From positions 1,054,001 through 1,118,000 of the forward strand of contig OY843752.1 of assembly GCA_963693105.1 (NCBI GenBank): DNA of 64,000 nucleotides, written 5' to 3'. Source of the stretch: Oxydemutator sp963693105. GTDB lineage: Bacteria; Pseudomonadota; Gammaproteobacteria; Poriferisulfidales; Oxydemutatoraceae. Shown here one piece after another: positions 18,197 through 27,525 of the stretch. Position 1 is the first letter of the stretch; the number at the start of each line of letters is the position of its first letter. The notes beneath the pieces were generated by a model. That model was given only the letters and a program-made list of their open reading frames with translations, was not told the DNA's origin and made no database searches. The translations under genes were made by a program, and so were the position numbers.

Positions 18197-18715
18197 ATGA
18201 AAGCAGGGTTGCTGATTTTAATGTTGTCGGCTGAGGCCAGCGCATTGCAGACGGGGGAAATGGCGCCGGACTTCGCGCTGCCCGACCAGCACGGCGAAGT
18301 CCACCGCCTCGGCGATTACCGCGGCGACTGGCTGGTTTTGTATTTTTATCCGAAGGACGACACGCCGGGCTGCACCACCGAGGCCTGTACTTTTCGCGAC
18401 GACATCGTGCAGATTCGCGATCTCGGCTGCAAGGTGGTCGGCATCAGCACCGACAGTCAGGAAAGCCACGCCAGGTTCGCGGAAAAATACGGGCTGCCGT
18501 TTCCGCTGCTCGCCGACGAGCGCGGCGAGGTCGCCGGGCGTTACGATGCACTGACCAATCTCGGCCTGCTGCGCTTCGCCAAACGCAGGACCTACATCAT
18601 CAACCCCGGCTCCACCATCGCCAAAGTCTATCGCAAGGTCCGCCCCGCCGACCACAGCCGCGAGGTCGTCGCCGACCTCAAACGCCTGGTCGGGGAGTAT
18701 CGCGCGCGCGACTGA
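18197..18715 (+). CDS. bcp: Bcp/PrxQ-type peroxiredoxin
   Basis: A thiol peroxidase of 172 residues. Peroxidatic Cys59 and resolving Cys64 lie in TPGCTTEACTF, five residues apart as in the alpha2 PrxQ type. Residues 3-17 are hydrophobic (GLLILMLSAEASA), so a signal peptide or anchor is possible, although most Bcp proteins are cytoplasmic and start near residue 18. GGAGG lies before the clustered ATGs at 18193 and 18197, which favours the longer form. It probably ends the leuA-to-bcp transcript. Confidence 0.9.
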   Translation: MKAGLLILMLSAEASALQTGEMAPDFALPDQHGEVHRLGDYRGDWLVLYFYPKDDTPGCTTEACTFRDDIVQIRDLGCKVVGISTDSQESHARFAEKYGLPFPLLADERGEVAGRYDALTNLGLLRFAKRRTYIINPGSTIAKVYRKVRPADHSREVVADLKRLVGEYRARD

Positions 18716-18868
18716 TTCCGGCCTCGCCCGATTCGGCAGGCCATTTTGTAAGTCCCTGTTATCTCTTTGCTTTTTGTAAGGATCTGTGCGCCTGGTGGTT
18801 GAAAGGGTAAGAAAAGTGGTGATTTATGGATTTTAATGTAGTATTGTGGTGCGATTGTGGAAGAGTCC
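18716..18868 (+). promoter_or_regulatory. dcw cluster leader with possible MraZ operator
   Basis: A 153-bp AT-richer spacer before mraZ. It holds GG-containing triplets at roughly one-helical-turn spacing (TGG 18796-18798, GGG 18805-18807, TGG 18817-18819, TGG 18827-18829), resembling the TGGGn repeats with 10-bp period that MraZ binds upstream of its own operon. Matches are imperfect. A TTGAAA at 18799-18804 could be a -35, but no clear -10 follows. The promoter position is therefore uncertain. Confidence 0.4.
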
Positions 18869-19336
18869 ATGCGCAATGGTTTGTTTTTCAAGGGCGTCAG
18901 TCAGGTGACGGTGGATCCCAAGGGCAGGATGGGTGTCCCGTCACGCTACCGGCAGACGCTGAAAGAATCCTGCAACGGCTGCCTGATCGTCACCGCCGAC
19001 CGCGACGGCTGTCTTCTGATTTATCCCGACGACGCATGGAATAAAGTCGAGCCGCGAATTCACGACCTGCCTTCGATGAACAAGGACGCGCGTTTCATCC
19101 AGCGTCTGATGCTCGGCTACGCGACCGAGTGCGAACTCGACGGCCAGGGACGCATTCTGCTGTCTTCTCCACTGCGTGATTTTGCGCGGCTCGGCAAACA
19201 CGGTTTGCTGCTCGGCCAGGGCAAGTATTTCGAGTTGTGGGATCAGCAACAATGGACCCAGCAGCGGGAAGCCTGCATGAGGGCGGAAAGCGACAACCAG
19301 GACGTCAACGAAGCGCTTCAAAGCGTGCGCTTGTAG
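18869..19336 (+). CDS. mraZ: Transcriptional regulator MraZ
   Basis: 155 residues with two AbrB-like swapped-hairpin half-domains: FKGVSQVTVDPKGRMGVPSRYR (key residues DPKGR, 16-20) and a second with LDGQGRILL. MraZ forms rings and represses the division/cell-wall operon it heads. The start is ATG 18869, preceded by GGAAGAG; a GTG at 18857 is in frame but is not needed by the family length. First gene of the dcw cluster. Confidence 0.95.
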   Translation: MRNGLFFKGVSQVTVDPKGRMGVPSRYRQTLKESCNGCLIVTADRDGCLLIYPDDAWNKVEPRIHDLPSMNKDARFIQRLMLGYATECELDGQGRILLSSPLRDFARLGKHGLLLGQGKYFELWDQQQWTQQREACMRAESDNQDVNEALQSVRL

Positions 19337-19348
19337 CCGGACCTGCAA

Positions 19349-20284
19349 ATGGGCGATGTCTGCGACGATGCCAACGGCCAACATCGGCCCGTCCTGCTGG
19401 CGGAACTGCTGGACGGGCTGAACATTGACGGGCGCGGTTGCTACATTGACGCGACCTATGGCCGGGGAGGCCACAGCGCGGCGCTGTTGCGGCGTCTTGG
19501 CCGGGACGGGCGCGTGATCGCCTTCGACAAGGATGCGCAGGCCTGCCGCCACGCCCGCGAGACGTTCGCCGGCGACGCGCGCTTCTCGATACGCCACGCC
19601 TCGTTCACGGCGCTTGAAACCCTGCTCACCGACGAGGGCCTGGAGGCGCGGGCCGCCGGCGTGTTTTTCGACCTCGGCGTTTCCTCGAATCAACTCGACT
19701 CGCCCGAACGCGGTTTCAGTTTCCGCCGCGACGGCCCGCTCGATATGAGGATGGACACGGGCCGCGGCGTCACCGCGGCGCAGTGGCTTGACACCGCCGA
19801 CGCCGCCGACATCCGGCGGGTGCTGAAAGAATACGGCGAGGAGCGCAACGCCGCGAGAATCGCCTCCGCCATCGTCAGACGCCGTCCGTTGCGGACCACC
19901 GGCGAGCTGTCCGCGTTGATCGAGGAAGTGTCGGGCCGCGGCGGAAAGAAGCATCCGGCGACGCGCTCTTTCCTGGCGATTCGCCTGTTCATCAACCGCG
20001 AACTGGAGGAACTCGCCGAAGCGCTTGCGAGCGCGCTGCGCCTGCTGCGTCGCGGCGGGCGCCTGGCGGTCATCACATTTCATTCGCTCGAAGACCGCAT
20101 CGTCAAGAATTTTATCAGGACGCATGCCGAGCCGCGCCGCGCGCCGCGCGGCCTGCCGGTCGCCGACGATGTTTCGGGCGTCGTGCTGGCAAGAGTCGGC
20201 AAACCACAGGTTCCGGGTGACAGGGAAGTCGCCCTTAATTCACGCGCGCGCAGCGCCCGCCTGAGAGTCGCGGAGAGGTTGTGA
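19349..20284 (+). CDS. rsmH: 16S rRNA (cytosine-1402-N4)-methyltransferase RsmH
   Basis: 311 residues. The SAM site is YIDATYGRGGHS (32-43), followed by FFDLGVSSNQLD, HPATRSFLAIRLFIN and ITFHSLEDRIVK, all RsmH (MraW) hallmarks. It methylates C1402 in the decoding centre. The length matches the family (about 310). Its stop overlaps the ftsL start as TGATG. Confidence 0.97.
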   Translation: MGDVCDDANGQHRPVLLAELLDGLNIDGRGCYIDATYGRGGHSAALLRRLGRDGRVIAFDKDAQACRHARETFAGDARFSIRHASFTALETLLTDEGLEARAAGVFFDLGVSSNQLDSPERGFSFRRDGPLDMRMDTGRGVTAAQWLDTADAADIRRVLKEYGEERNAARIASAIVRRRPLRTTGELSALIEEVSGRGGKKHPATRSFLAIRLFINRELEELAEALASALRLLRRGGRLAVITFHSLEDRIVKNFIRTHAEPRRAPRGLPVADDVSGVVLARVGKPQVPGDREVALNSRARSARLRVAERL

Positions 20285-20556
20285 TGACGTTCGACAGGGA
20301 AACCTTCTTCGTCTGCCTGCTGGCGCTGGTGGCGCTGTTGTCGGCGCTGTCGGTGGCCGTCGCCAGGCATTACGGGCGCACCGAGTTCATCGAGTCGCAG
20401 CGGTTGCAGTACGAGAGGGACGAGTTGCGCGTCGAATGGGAAAAATTGCAGCTCGAACGCGGTGCGTTCCAGACGCACGGACACGTCGAGATGCTCGCCC
20501 GGGAAAGACTCGGCATGGAGTATCCGAAACGGGTCGTCACAGTGGCGGTGCCGTGA
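20284..20556 (+). CDS. ftsL: Cell division protein FtsL
   Basis: A 90-residue bitopic protein: a short cytoplasmic N terminus, one membrane helix (about 8-28, VCLLALVALLSALSVAVA), then a periplasmic coiled coil (about 35-62, charged, with heptad-like Leu) and a short tail. FtsL joins FtsQ and FtsB in activating FtsWI. Identified by position between rsmH and ftsI together with its topology. The stop overlaps the ftsI GTG. Confidence 0.9.
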   Translation: MTFDRETFFVCLLALVALLSALSVAVARHYGRTEFIESQRLQYERDELRVEWEKLQLERGAFQTHGHVEMLARERLGMEYPKRVVTVAVP

Positions 20557-22262
20557 GCGGCGCGCGGCGGCAATCCCGTTCATGGTATTGGCGCGGTTTT
20601 GTCGTGCTGCTGTTTTTGTCGTGCGCGATGCTGGCGCTGGTCGGGCGCGCGATTCATCTGCAATATTACCAGCAGGACCAGTTGCAGCGCGAGGCCGACC
20701 ACCGCCAGTTGCGGGTCGTCGAGATTCCGGCGCGCCGCGGGCGCATCGTCGATCGCAACGGCGACCTGCTCGCGGTCAGCACGCCGATTCATTCGGCCTG
20801 GATTGATCCGTCGGAGTTCGACATCGGCAACGCGCCCGCGGTGGCGCGCGCACTCGGCATTTCGCACCGCAAACTGCGCGCCAGAATCGAGGCCGCGCAC
20901 GGCAAGCGCTTTCTCTACGCCAGGCGCCACGTTGACCCGGACGCCGCGGTGCGGGTCGGGCAACTGGCGCTGCCGGGCGTGCACCTCAAGCGCGAGTACC
21001 GCCGCTATTACCCGTCGGGCGAAGTGTCCGCCCACATCGTCGGCGTCACCGACATTGACGATGTCGGCATCGAGGGCATGGAGAAGGCCTACGACGACGT
21101 TCTGCGCGCCAGACCCGGCGCCAAGCGCGTGGTGCGCGACCTCTACGCGCGCAGCATCAGGGACCTGGGTCTGATCAAGGCGCCGCATTACGGCCGCGAC
21201 CTGGAATTGAGTTTCGATCAGCGCATCCAGTACCAGGCGTACCGGGCGCTGAAAAAGGCGATTGCGAAACACGCCGCGAAAGCGGGCTCGGTCGTCGTGC
21301 TCGACACCCGCACCGGCGAGGTGCTCGCCGCCGTCAACCAGCCGTCGTTCAACCCGAACGAGCGCGGCAGTTACGACCCCGGCGAGCGGCGCAACCGCGC
21401 CGTGATTGACCTGTTTGAGCCGGGCTCGACGATCAAGCCGCTCATCATCGCGGCCCTGCTCGACGGCGGCTACGCCGGGCCGGACACCACCATTGAGACT
21501 TCCCCCGGTTACTACCGCATCCTGCGCGACAAGATCGTCGAGGACATCCGCGATTTCGGCCGTCTCGACCTTTCCGGCATTCTCGTCAAGTCGAGCAATG
21601 TCGGCATCAGCAAGGCGGTTTTGCGAATGCCGGAGGAGGCGTTGTGGCGCGTGCTCGACCGGCTGGGCTTCGGCCACGTTCCGGGCACCGGGTTTCCGGG
21701 CGAGGCCGGCGGCACGCTTCGTTACCACACCAAGTGGCATAAAATCGAGCAGACGGTGATGTCTTATGGTTACGGAGTGTCGCTTTCGCCGCTGCAACTC
21801 GCCCACGTCTATACCGCGCTCGCCAACGACGGCTGGCAGCCGACCCTGAGTTTCCTGAAGGGCAATCCGTATCTGGAGAAACGCCGTGTTTTCGAACCGC
21901 GCACGGTGCGCGCGGTGCGCGAGATGCTGACGCGCGTCGTCGGCGCCGAGGGCACCGGCCAGCTCGCCAAGGTGCGCGGTTTCACCACCGCCGGCAAGAC
22001 CGGCACGATCAGGAAGTCGGTGCGCGGCAAGAGCGAGGACACCGAATATTTCTCGCTGTTTGCCGGTTTTGCCCCGGCCGCCGCGCCGCGCCTGGTCGCC
22101 GTTGTCGTGATTGATTCGCCGACGCGGGGCGGCTATTACGGCGGCGAGGTCGCCGCCCCGGTTTTCTCGAGGGTGATGTTCGAGTCTTTGCGGCTGCTCA
22201 ACATCCCCGACGACGAGCGGCCTGCCGACGGCTTCGCCGCCGTCGCCGGCGCCGGGGGTTGA
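20553..22262 (+). CDS. ftsI: Septal peptidoglycan transpeptidase FtsI (PBP3)
   Basis: 569 residues from a GTG overlapping the ftsL stop as GTGA. Residues 12-31 are the membrane anchor. Residues 50-230 are the dimerisation (PBP) domain with RRGRIVDRNG. The transpeptidase domain has all three active-site motifs: S292-TIK295 (GSTIKPL), S347-S-N349 and K482-TGT. It cross-links septal peptidoglycan together with FtsW. Longer in-frame starts lie inside ftsL and are rejected. Confidence 0.97.
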   Translation: MSGARRQSRSWYWRGFVVLLFLSCAMLALVGRAIHLQYYQQDQLQREADHRQLRVVEIPARRGRIVDRNGDLLAVSTPIHSAWIDPSEFDIGNAPAVARALGISHRKLRARIEAAHGKRFLYARRHVDPDAAVRVGQLALPGVHLKREYRRYYPSGEVSAHIVGVTDIDDVGIEGMEKAYDDVLRARPGAKRVVRDLYARSIRDLGLIKAPHYGRDLELSFDQRIQYQAYRALKKAIAKHAAKAGSVVVLDTRTGEVLAAVNQPSFNPNERGSYDPGERRNRAVIDLFEPGSTIKPLIIAALLDGGYAGPDTTIETSPGYYRILRDKIVEDIRDFGRLDLSGILVKSSNVGISKAVLRMPEEALWRVLDRLGFGHVPGTGFPGEAGGTLRYHTKWHKIEQTVMSYGYGVSLSPLQLAHVYTALANDGWQPTLSFLKGNPYLEKRRVFEPRTVRAVREMLTRVVGAEGTGQLAKVRGFTTAGKTGTIRKSVRGKSEDTEYFSLFAGFAPAAAPRLVAVVVIDSPTRGGYYGGEVAAPVFSRVMFESLRLLNIPDDERPADGFAAVAGAGG

Positions 22263-22266
22263 CGTC

Positions 22267-23739
22267 GTGGCCGGGGGATTGCCGTTGCCGGTGTTGCTGG
22301 ATGGCCTCGCCGAAGCGCATCGCGCGCACGGTGTGCGGGTGACCGGAGTCGAAAGCTACAGCCGCCGCGTGTGTGCCGGTGATTTGTACCTGGCGTTGCA
22401 GGGGGCGCATGCGCACGGCCTGGATTTTCTGCCGGAAGTCATCCGTCGCGGCGCCAACGCGGTGGCGTGGGAAGGCGCGCGCCGGGCCGGCGAAGATCAC
22501 GGCGTGCCGATGGTGCGGGTGGACGGCCTGCGCGAGAAGGTCGGCGTCATCGCCGGGCGTTTTTTCGGGCATCCGTCGCGCGAGTTGTCGGTGGTCGCGG
22601 TCACCGGCACCGACGGCAAGACTTCCGTCAGTCATTTTATCGCCGAGGCATTGTCGCTGTCCGGGCGCCGCTGCGGCCTGATCGGCACGCTCGGCTACGG
22701 CGAGTTCGGGCATCTTGCGCCGGGAGCCAACACGACGCCGGACGCGCTGGTGCTGAACCGGCGGATGCGCCGCCTGCGCGATGATGGCGTGCGCCACGTG
22801 GTGCTGGAAGCGTCGTCCCACGGCCTCGACCAGGGACGTTTAAACGGTCTCGACGTGGACATCGCGGTGTTCACCAATCTCGGCGTTGACCATTGCGATT
22901 ACCACGGCTCACAAGAAAAGTATGCGGCGGCGAAAAGGCGTTTGTTCCGGTTGCCGGGCCTCGACTGCGCGGTCATCAACCGCGACGACGAATACGCCGG
23001 CGCGCTGATCGCCGCGTGCCGCCCCGGCACGCAGGTCATCACCTGCTCGGCGGTATCGGATGCCGCCGACGTTTTCCTGGCAAAAGCCGGCGCGGCGGCG
23101 GACGGCCTCGACATCGAGGCGCGCGTCGGCGGCGAGACGGTTTCGATTCGCGCGCCGCTGCTCGGCCGCTTCAACGCGGCCAATCTGGTGAGCGCGCTGG
23201 CGGTGCTGACGGCTCTCGGCCTCGACGCCGCGTCGGCGGCGTCGCTGCTGTCGCGCGTGCATCCGGTGCGCGGGCGTATGCAGCGTTTCGGCGGCGGCGA
23301 TTCGCCCGCCGTCGTGCTGGACTACGCGCACACGCCGCAGGCGCTTGAGCAGGTGCTGGCGTGCTGCCGCGAGATCGGCGGCGGGCGCCTGGCCTGCGTG
23401 TTCGGCTGCGGCGGCGAGCGCGACCGCGGCAAGCGCCCGCGGATGGGCGCCGTCGCCGCGCGCATCGCCGACCGTGTCTTTGTCACCGACGACAATCCGC
23501 GCGCCGAGGATCCCGACGCCATCGTCTCCGACATCCTGTCGGCGGTGGACGACCGCCGCAATGTCGAGGTCGTGCGCGACCGCGCGCGCGCCATTGAATC
23601 CGCCATCGTTGACGCCGACGCCGGCGACATCGTGCTGGTCGCGGGCAAGGGGCATGAAACCCGCCAGATTGTCGCCGGCGAATCGCTGCCTTTCGACGAC
23701 GCCGCGGTGATTCGCCGCGCATTGGGAGCGCGCGCGTGA
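22267..23739 (+). CDS. murE: UDP-MurNAc-tripeptide synthetase MurE
   Basis: 490 residues, GTG start 4 bp after ftsI. Mur ligase P-loop TGTDGKTS (113-120), central domain with HCDYHGSQEKYAAAK, and the C-terminal DNPR motif (409-412) that selects meso-diaminopimelate rather than lysine. It adds mDAP to UDP-MurNAc-Ala-Glu in the cytoplasm. It overlaps murF by GTGA. Confidence 0.97.
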   Translation: MAGGLPLPVLLDGLAEAHRAHGVRVTGVESYSRRVCAGDLYLALQGAHAHGLDFLPEVIRRGANAVAWEGARRAGEDHGVPMVRVDGLREKVGVIAGRFFGHPSRELSVVAVTGTDGKTSVSHFIAEALSLSGRRCGLIGTLGYGEFGHLAPGANTTPDALVLNRRMRRLRDDGVRHVVLEASSHGLDQGRLNGLDVDIAVFTNLGVDHCDYHGSQEKYAAAKRRLFRLPGLDCAVINRDDEYAGALIAACRPGTQVITCSAVSDAADVFLAKAGAAADGLDIEARVGGETVSIRAPLLGRFNAANLVSALAVLTALGLDAASAASLLSRVHPVRGRMQRFGGGDSPAVVLDYAHTPQALEQVLACCREIGGGRLACVFGCGGERDRGKRPRMGAVAARIADRVFVTDDNPRAEDPDAIVSDILSAVDDRRNVEVVRDRARAIESAIVDADAGDIVLVAGKGHETRQIVAGESLPFDDAAVIRRALGARA

Positions 23740-25100
23740 GCTGGGTCAATCTGCGCGAAATCGCGTTGCTGGCCAGCGGCGTGGCGCAGGGCGAGGACGT
23801 GTTGATCGAGAGCGTCGGCATTGACAGCCGTACGCTGAAGCCGGGCGCGTTGTTCATCGCCATTTGCGGCGAGCGCTACGACGGCCATGATTTTGTCGAG
23901 GCCGCCGCCGCCGCCGGCGCCGCCGCGGCGATGGTCTCGAGGCCGATGGAAACGCCGCTGCCGCAGATTCGGGTGGACGACACGTTGAAGGCGATGACGC
24001 GGTTTGCCGCCAAATGGCGCCGCCGCACACAGGCGCTGATCATCGGCCTGACCGGCAGCAACGGCAAGACCACGACCAGGGAAATGCTTTTGTCCATCCT
24101 CTCGCGCCGCCGCCGGACGGCCGCCTCCGTCGGCAACCTGAACAACCACATCGGCGTGCCGCTGACGCTGCTGTCGCTGCGCCCGGAGCATGAAGTCGGC
24201 ATTGTCGAGATGGGCGCCAATCATCCCGGCGAAATCAGCCGCCTGTGCGAAATCGCGCGGCCCGACATCGGCATCGTGCTGAACGCCGCGCCGGCGCACA
24301 TCGAAGGCTTCGGCAATCTGGACGGCGTCGCGCGCGCCAAGGGCGAATTGTTTGAATCGCTGCCGCAGTCCGGCGCCGGCAGCGGCGTCGTCAACCGCGA
24401 CGACGCCTATTACGACTACTGGCGCCATCTGCTGACCAACCGGCATGTCCTGTCTTTCGGTTTTTCCGAAAAGGCCGATTTCCGCGCGAAGCGGCGCGAT
24501 GACGGCGTCGTCGAGCTGTACCTCGATGGCGCGGCGTGCGAGTGTCGCCTGCAGCTGCCCGGCAGGCACAACATCTCGAACGCGCTGGCCGCCGCCGCCG
24601 CCGCCACCGCCGCCGGCGCCGACACCGACGACATCGTCGCCGGCCTGGAGGCGGTGCGCCCGGTCGCCGGAAGGCTGCAAAACCTGTCCGGCGCCAACGG
24701 CCTGCACCTGATTGACGACAGTTACAACGCCAACCCCGGTTCGCTGGGCGCGGCGCTCGATGTTTTGAAGGAGTGCCCCGGCAGGCGCTGGCTCGCGCTC
24801 GGCGACATGGCGGAACTCGGGTCGGAGTCGGCGGCGATGCATGCCAACGCCGGATTGCAGGCGAAGAGCGCGGGCGTGGAACGGCTGTTTGCGGTCGGCG
24901 CGCAGGCTGCCGAGGCTTGCGCCCATTTCGGCGACGGCGCCGAATATTGCGCCTCCGTCGAGGACCTGGCCGACAAGGTCGCGGCGCAGGCGGCGGACGA
25001 TGTTTATCTGCTGGTCAAAGGCTCGCGCGCGGCGCGGATGGAACGGCTGGTGTCGGCGCTGCGATCCGGCGCCGTCCCGGCGGAGGTGTCCGAATGTTGA
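23736..25100 (+). CDS. murF: UDP-MurNAc-tripeptide:D-Ala-D-Ala ligase MurF
   Basis: 454 residues with P-loop GSNGKTT (107-113), NLNNHIGVPLTLL, EMGANHPGEI and DDSYNANPGS, all typical of MurF. It completes the pentapeptide precursor using the D-Ala-D-Ala made by Ddl further down the cluster. GTG start in a GTGA overlap with murE; the stop overlaps mraY. Two alanine-rich runs (about 57-66 and 185-195 of the central part) reflect GC-rich codons. Confidence 0.97.
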   Translation: MSWVNLREIALLASGVAQGEDVLIESVGIDSRTLKPGALFIAICGERYDGHDFVEAAAAAGAAAAMVSRPMETPLPQIRVDDTLKAMTRFAAKWRRRTQALIIGLTGSNGKTTTREMLLSILSRRRRTAASVGNLNNHIGVPLTLLSLRPEHEVGIVEMGANHPGEISRLCEIARPDIGIVLNAAPAHIEGFGNLDGVARAKGELFESLPQSGAGSGVVNRDDAYYDYWRHLLTNRHVLSFGFSEKADFRAKRRDDGVVELYLDGAACECRLQLPGRHNISNALAAAAAATAAGADTDDIVAGLEAVRPVAGRLQNLSGANGLHLIDDSYNANPGSLGAALDVLKECPGRRWLALGDMAELGSESAAMHANAGLQAKSAGVERLFAVGAQAAEACAHFGDGAEYCASVEDLADKVAAQAADDVYLLVKGSRAARMERLVSALRSGAVPAEVSEC

Positions 25101-26173
25101 CACAACTCGCCGAATGGTTGTCGCTCTCATACAGCGGTTTCAATCTGTTTCAGTACATCACTTTCCGCGGCGTGATGGCGGCGATCACCGCCTTGTTGCT
25201 GAGTCTGGTGCTGGGGCCGCCGGTCATCGCCGGGCTTGCGCGGATGAAAGTCGGACAGAACGTCCGCCGCGACGGCCCGAAATCGCATTATTCCAAGAGC
25301 GGCACGCCGACGATGGGCGGCGTGCTGATGATACTGACGATCGTGCTGACGACGTTGCTGTGGGCCGATGTCTCCAACCGCTACATTGTCGCCGCGTTGC
25401 TGGCGACGCTGTCGTTCGCCGTCATCGGCGGCGTCGATGATTATCTGAAATTGCGCCGTGACGGCCGCGGCCTGACGATACGCAGCAAGTTTTTCTGGCA
25501 GTCGGTCGCCGGCCTGGCGCTGGCGGTCATGGTTTTCAACGGCACCGCCTATCCCGCCGAGCTTCAGTTGATCGTGCCGTTTGTCAAGGATGTGGTCGTG
25601 GACATGGGGCCGTGGTTCATTCTGCTCACCTACCTGACCGTGGTCGGAGCCAGCAACGCGGTCAATCTGACCGACGGCCTCGACGGTCTCGTCGTGCTGC
25701 CGGTGGCGCTGATTGCGGTGGCGCTCAGCGTGTTCGCCTACACCAGCGGCCACGTCAATTTCGCCCACTATCTGGCGATTCCCCATCTGCCGCAGGCCAG
25801 CGAGCTGGTGATTTTCTGCGGCGCGCTGGCGGGCGCCGCGCTCGGTTTTCTTTGGTTCAATACCTATCCGGCGCAGGTCTTCATGGGCGATGTCGGCGCG
25901 CTTTCGCTGGGCGCGGCCATCGGCATGGTCGCGGTGCTGGTGCGTCAGGAACTGGTGCTGGTGATTATGGGGGGGGTGTTCGTGGTCGAGACGCTGTCGG
26001 TCATTTTGCAGGTCGCTTCGTTCAAGTCCACCGGGCGGCGCATTTTCAGGATGGCGCCGCTGCACCATCATTTCGAGCTGCGCGGCTGGCCGGAGCCGCG
26101 GGTCATCGTGCGCTTGTGGATTGTCAGCCTGCTGCTGGTGCTGGTCGGGCTGGCGACGTTGAAGATCAGGTGA
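25094..26173 (+). CDS. mraY: Phospho-MurNAc-pentapeptide transferase MraY
   Basis: 359 residues, ten predicted membrane helices. Hallmarks are SKSGTPTMGG, the cytoplasmic aspartates of GGVDDYLK, ASNAVNLTDGLDGL, and HHHFELRGW near the C terminus. It transfers phospho-MurNAc-pentapeptide to undecaprenyl phosphate to make lipid I. ATG 25094 lies inside the end of murF and has GGAGG upstream. Confidence 0.97.
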   Translation: MLTQLAEWLSLSYSGFNLFQYITFRGVMAAITALLLSLVLGPPVIAGLARMKVGQNVRRDGPKSHYSKSGTPTMGGVLMILTIVLTTLLWADVSNRYIVAALLATLSFAVIGGVDDYLKLRRDGRGLTIRSKFFWQSVAGLALAVMVFNGTAYPAELQLIVPFVKDVVVDMGPWFILLTYLTVVGASNAVNLTDGLDGLVVLPVALIAVALSVFAYTSGHVNFAHYLAIPHLPQASELVIFCGALAGAALGFLWFNTYPAQVFMGDVGALSLGAAIGMVAVLVRQELVLVIMGGVFVVETLSVILQVASFKSTGRRIFRMAPLHHHFELRGWPEPRVIVRLWIVSLLLVLVGLATLKIR

Positions 26174-27525
26174 TGCGGATGGCGCGAGCGGCTGCACCGA
26201 TTCCGGCGGGACACAAGGCGTTGATCGTCGGCCTGGGCGCGACCGGGCTTTCGGCGGCGCGTTTTCTGCACAAACGCGGTGTCGCCTTCGCCGTCACCGA
26301 CGAGCGCGAATCGCCGCCGGCCTACGACGCCCTGATGACGCTCGATTGCAACGCCGAAGTGTATCTGGGCGGTTTTGACGAAGCGCGTTTTCTCGAGGCC
26401 GACGACATCATACTCAGCCCCGGCGTGCCGCTGAAGACACCGGCGGTGTCGCGCGCGGCGAGCCGCGGCAAGCCGGTCATCGGCGACATTGAATTGTTCG
26501 CCCGCTGCGTCGCGCCGGGCAAGGTCGTCGCGATTACCGGCTCAAACGGCAAGAGCACCGTGACCACGCTGCTGGCGGAAATGGCCGCCGCCGCCGGCCT
26601 GCGCGCCGCCGTCGGCGGCAACCTCGGCCCGCCGGCGCTCGATCTGCTGGGCGACGCCGCGGCGTCCGTCTATATTCTGGAATTGTCGAGCTTCCAGCTG
26701 GAGACAACTTTTTCGCTTCAACCGCTGGTGTCGGTGGTGCTGAACGTCAGCGAGGATCATCTCGACCGTTACGAGACGACGGCGGAATACCTGCGCGCCA
26801 AGCTGGGCGTGCACCGCAACAGCAAAACCGTCGTCGTCAACCGCGAGGAGGCGTTCGAAGTGGATGCGGCTCGCGCCGAGGTCGTCAGTTTCGGTCTCGA
26901 CGCGCCCGCGCCCGGACATTTCGGCGTCGTCGTGGACGGTGGGCGCCGCGCCATTGCCTGCGGCGCGCGTGCCTGGCTGGATTGCGACGAGGTGCCGCTG
27001 GTCGGCGAGAGCGGCCTGCTCAATGTGCAGGCGGCGTTCGCGCTCGGGCGCGCGTTGCGCCTGCCGCGCGCGGTCATGGTCGAGAGCGCACGCCGTTTCA
27101 GCGGATTGGCGCACCGGATGCAGCGTCTCGGACGTCTGGACGGCGTCGAGTGGTTCGACGATTCCAAGGCGACCAACGTCGCCGCCGCGATTTCCGCGCT
27201 GCACGCCGTCCCCGGCAAGGCGGTCGTGATTTGCGGCGGCGACGGCAAGGGCGCCGGCTTCGGCGCGCTGGGCGAGGCCGTTGCACGGCACGCGCGCGCC
27301 GCCGTGCTGCTCGGACGCGACGCCGGCAGGATCGCGCAGGCCATCGCCGGGCGCGTGCCGACCGTCGCCGTCGAGGACATGCGCGGCGCCGTGCGCGAGG
27401 CGAGGAAGGCGGCGAAGCCCGGCGACTGCGTGCTGTTGTCGCCGGCCTGCGCCAGTTTCGATTTGTACCGCGATTACGCGGAGCGCGGCGACGTCTTCGC
27501 CGAGGCTTTTCGGGAGTTGCGCTGA
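26173..27525 (+). CDS. murD: UDP-MurNAc-Ala:D-Glu ligase MurD
   Basis: 450 residues: N-terminal Rossmann-like UDP-binding domain (LIVGLGATGLSAARFL), P-loop TGSNGKST (122-129), ELSSFQLE, and the C-terminal domain with DDSKATN. It adds D-glutamate to UDP-MurNAc-L-Ala. ATG 26173 overlaps the mraY stop (TGATG); a second ATG at 26179 is possible. Confidence 0.96.
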   Translation: MRMARAAAPIPAGHKALIVGLGATGLSAARFLHKRGVAFAVTDERESPPAYDALMTLDCNAEVYLGGFDEARFLEADDIILSPGVPLKTPAVSRAASRGKPVIGDIELFARCVAPGKVVAITGSNGKSTVTTLLAEMAAAAGLRAAVGGNLGPPALDLLGDAAASVYILELSSFQLETTFSLQPLVSVVLNVSEDHLDRYETTAEYLRAKLGVHRNSKTVVVNREEAFEVDAARAEVVSFGLDAPAPGHFGVVVDGGRRAIACGARAWLDCDEVPLVGESGLLNVQAAFALGRALRLPRAVMVESARRFSGLAHRMQRLGRLDGVEWFDDSKATNVAAAISALHAVPGKAVVICGGDGKGAGFGALGEAVARHARAAVLLGRDAGRIAQAIAGRVPTVAVEDMRGAVREARKAAKPGDCVLLSPACASFDLYRDYAERGDVFAEAFRELR

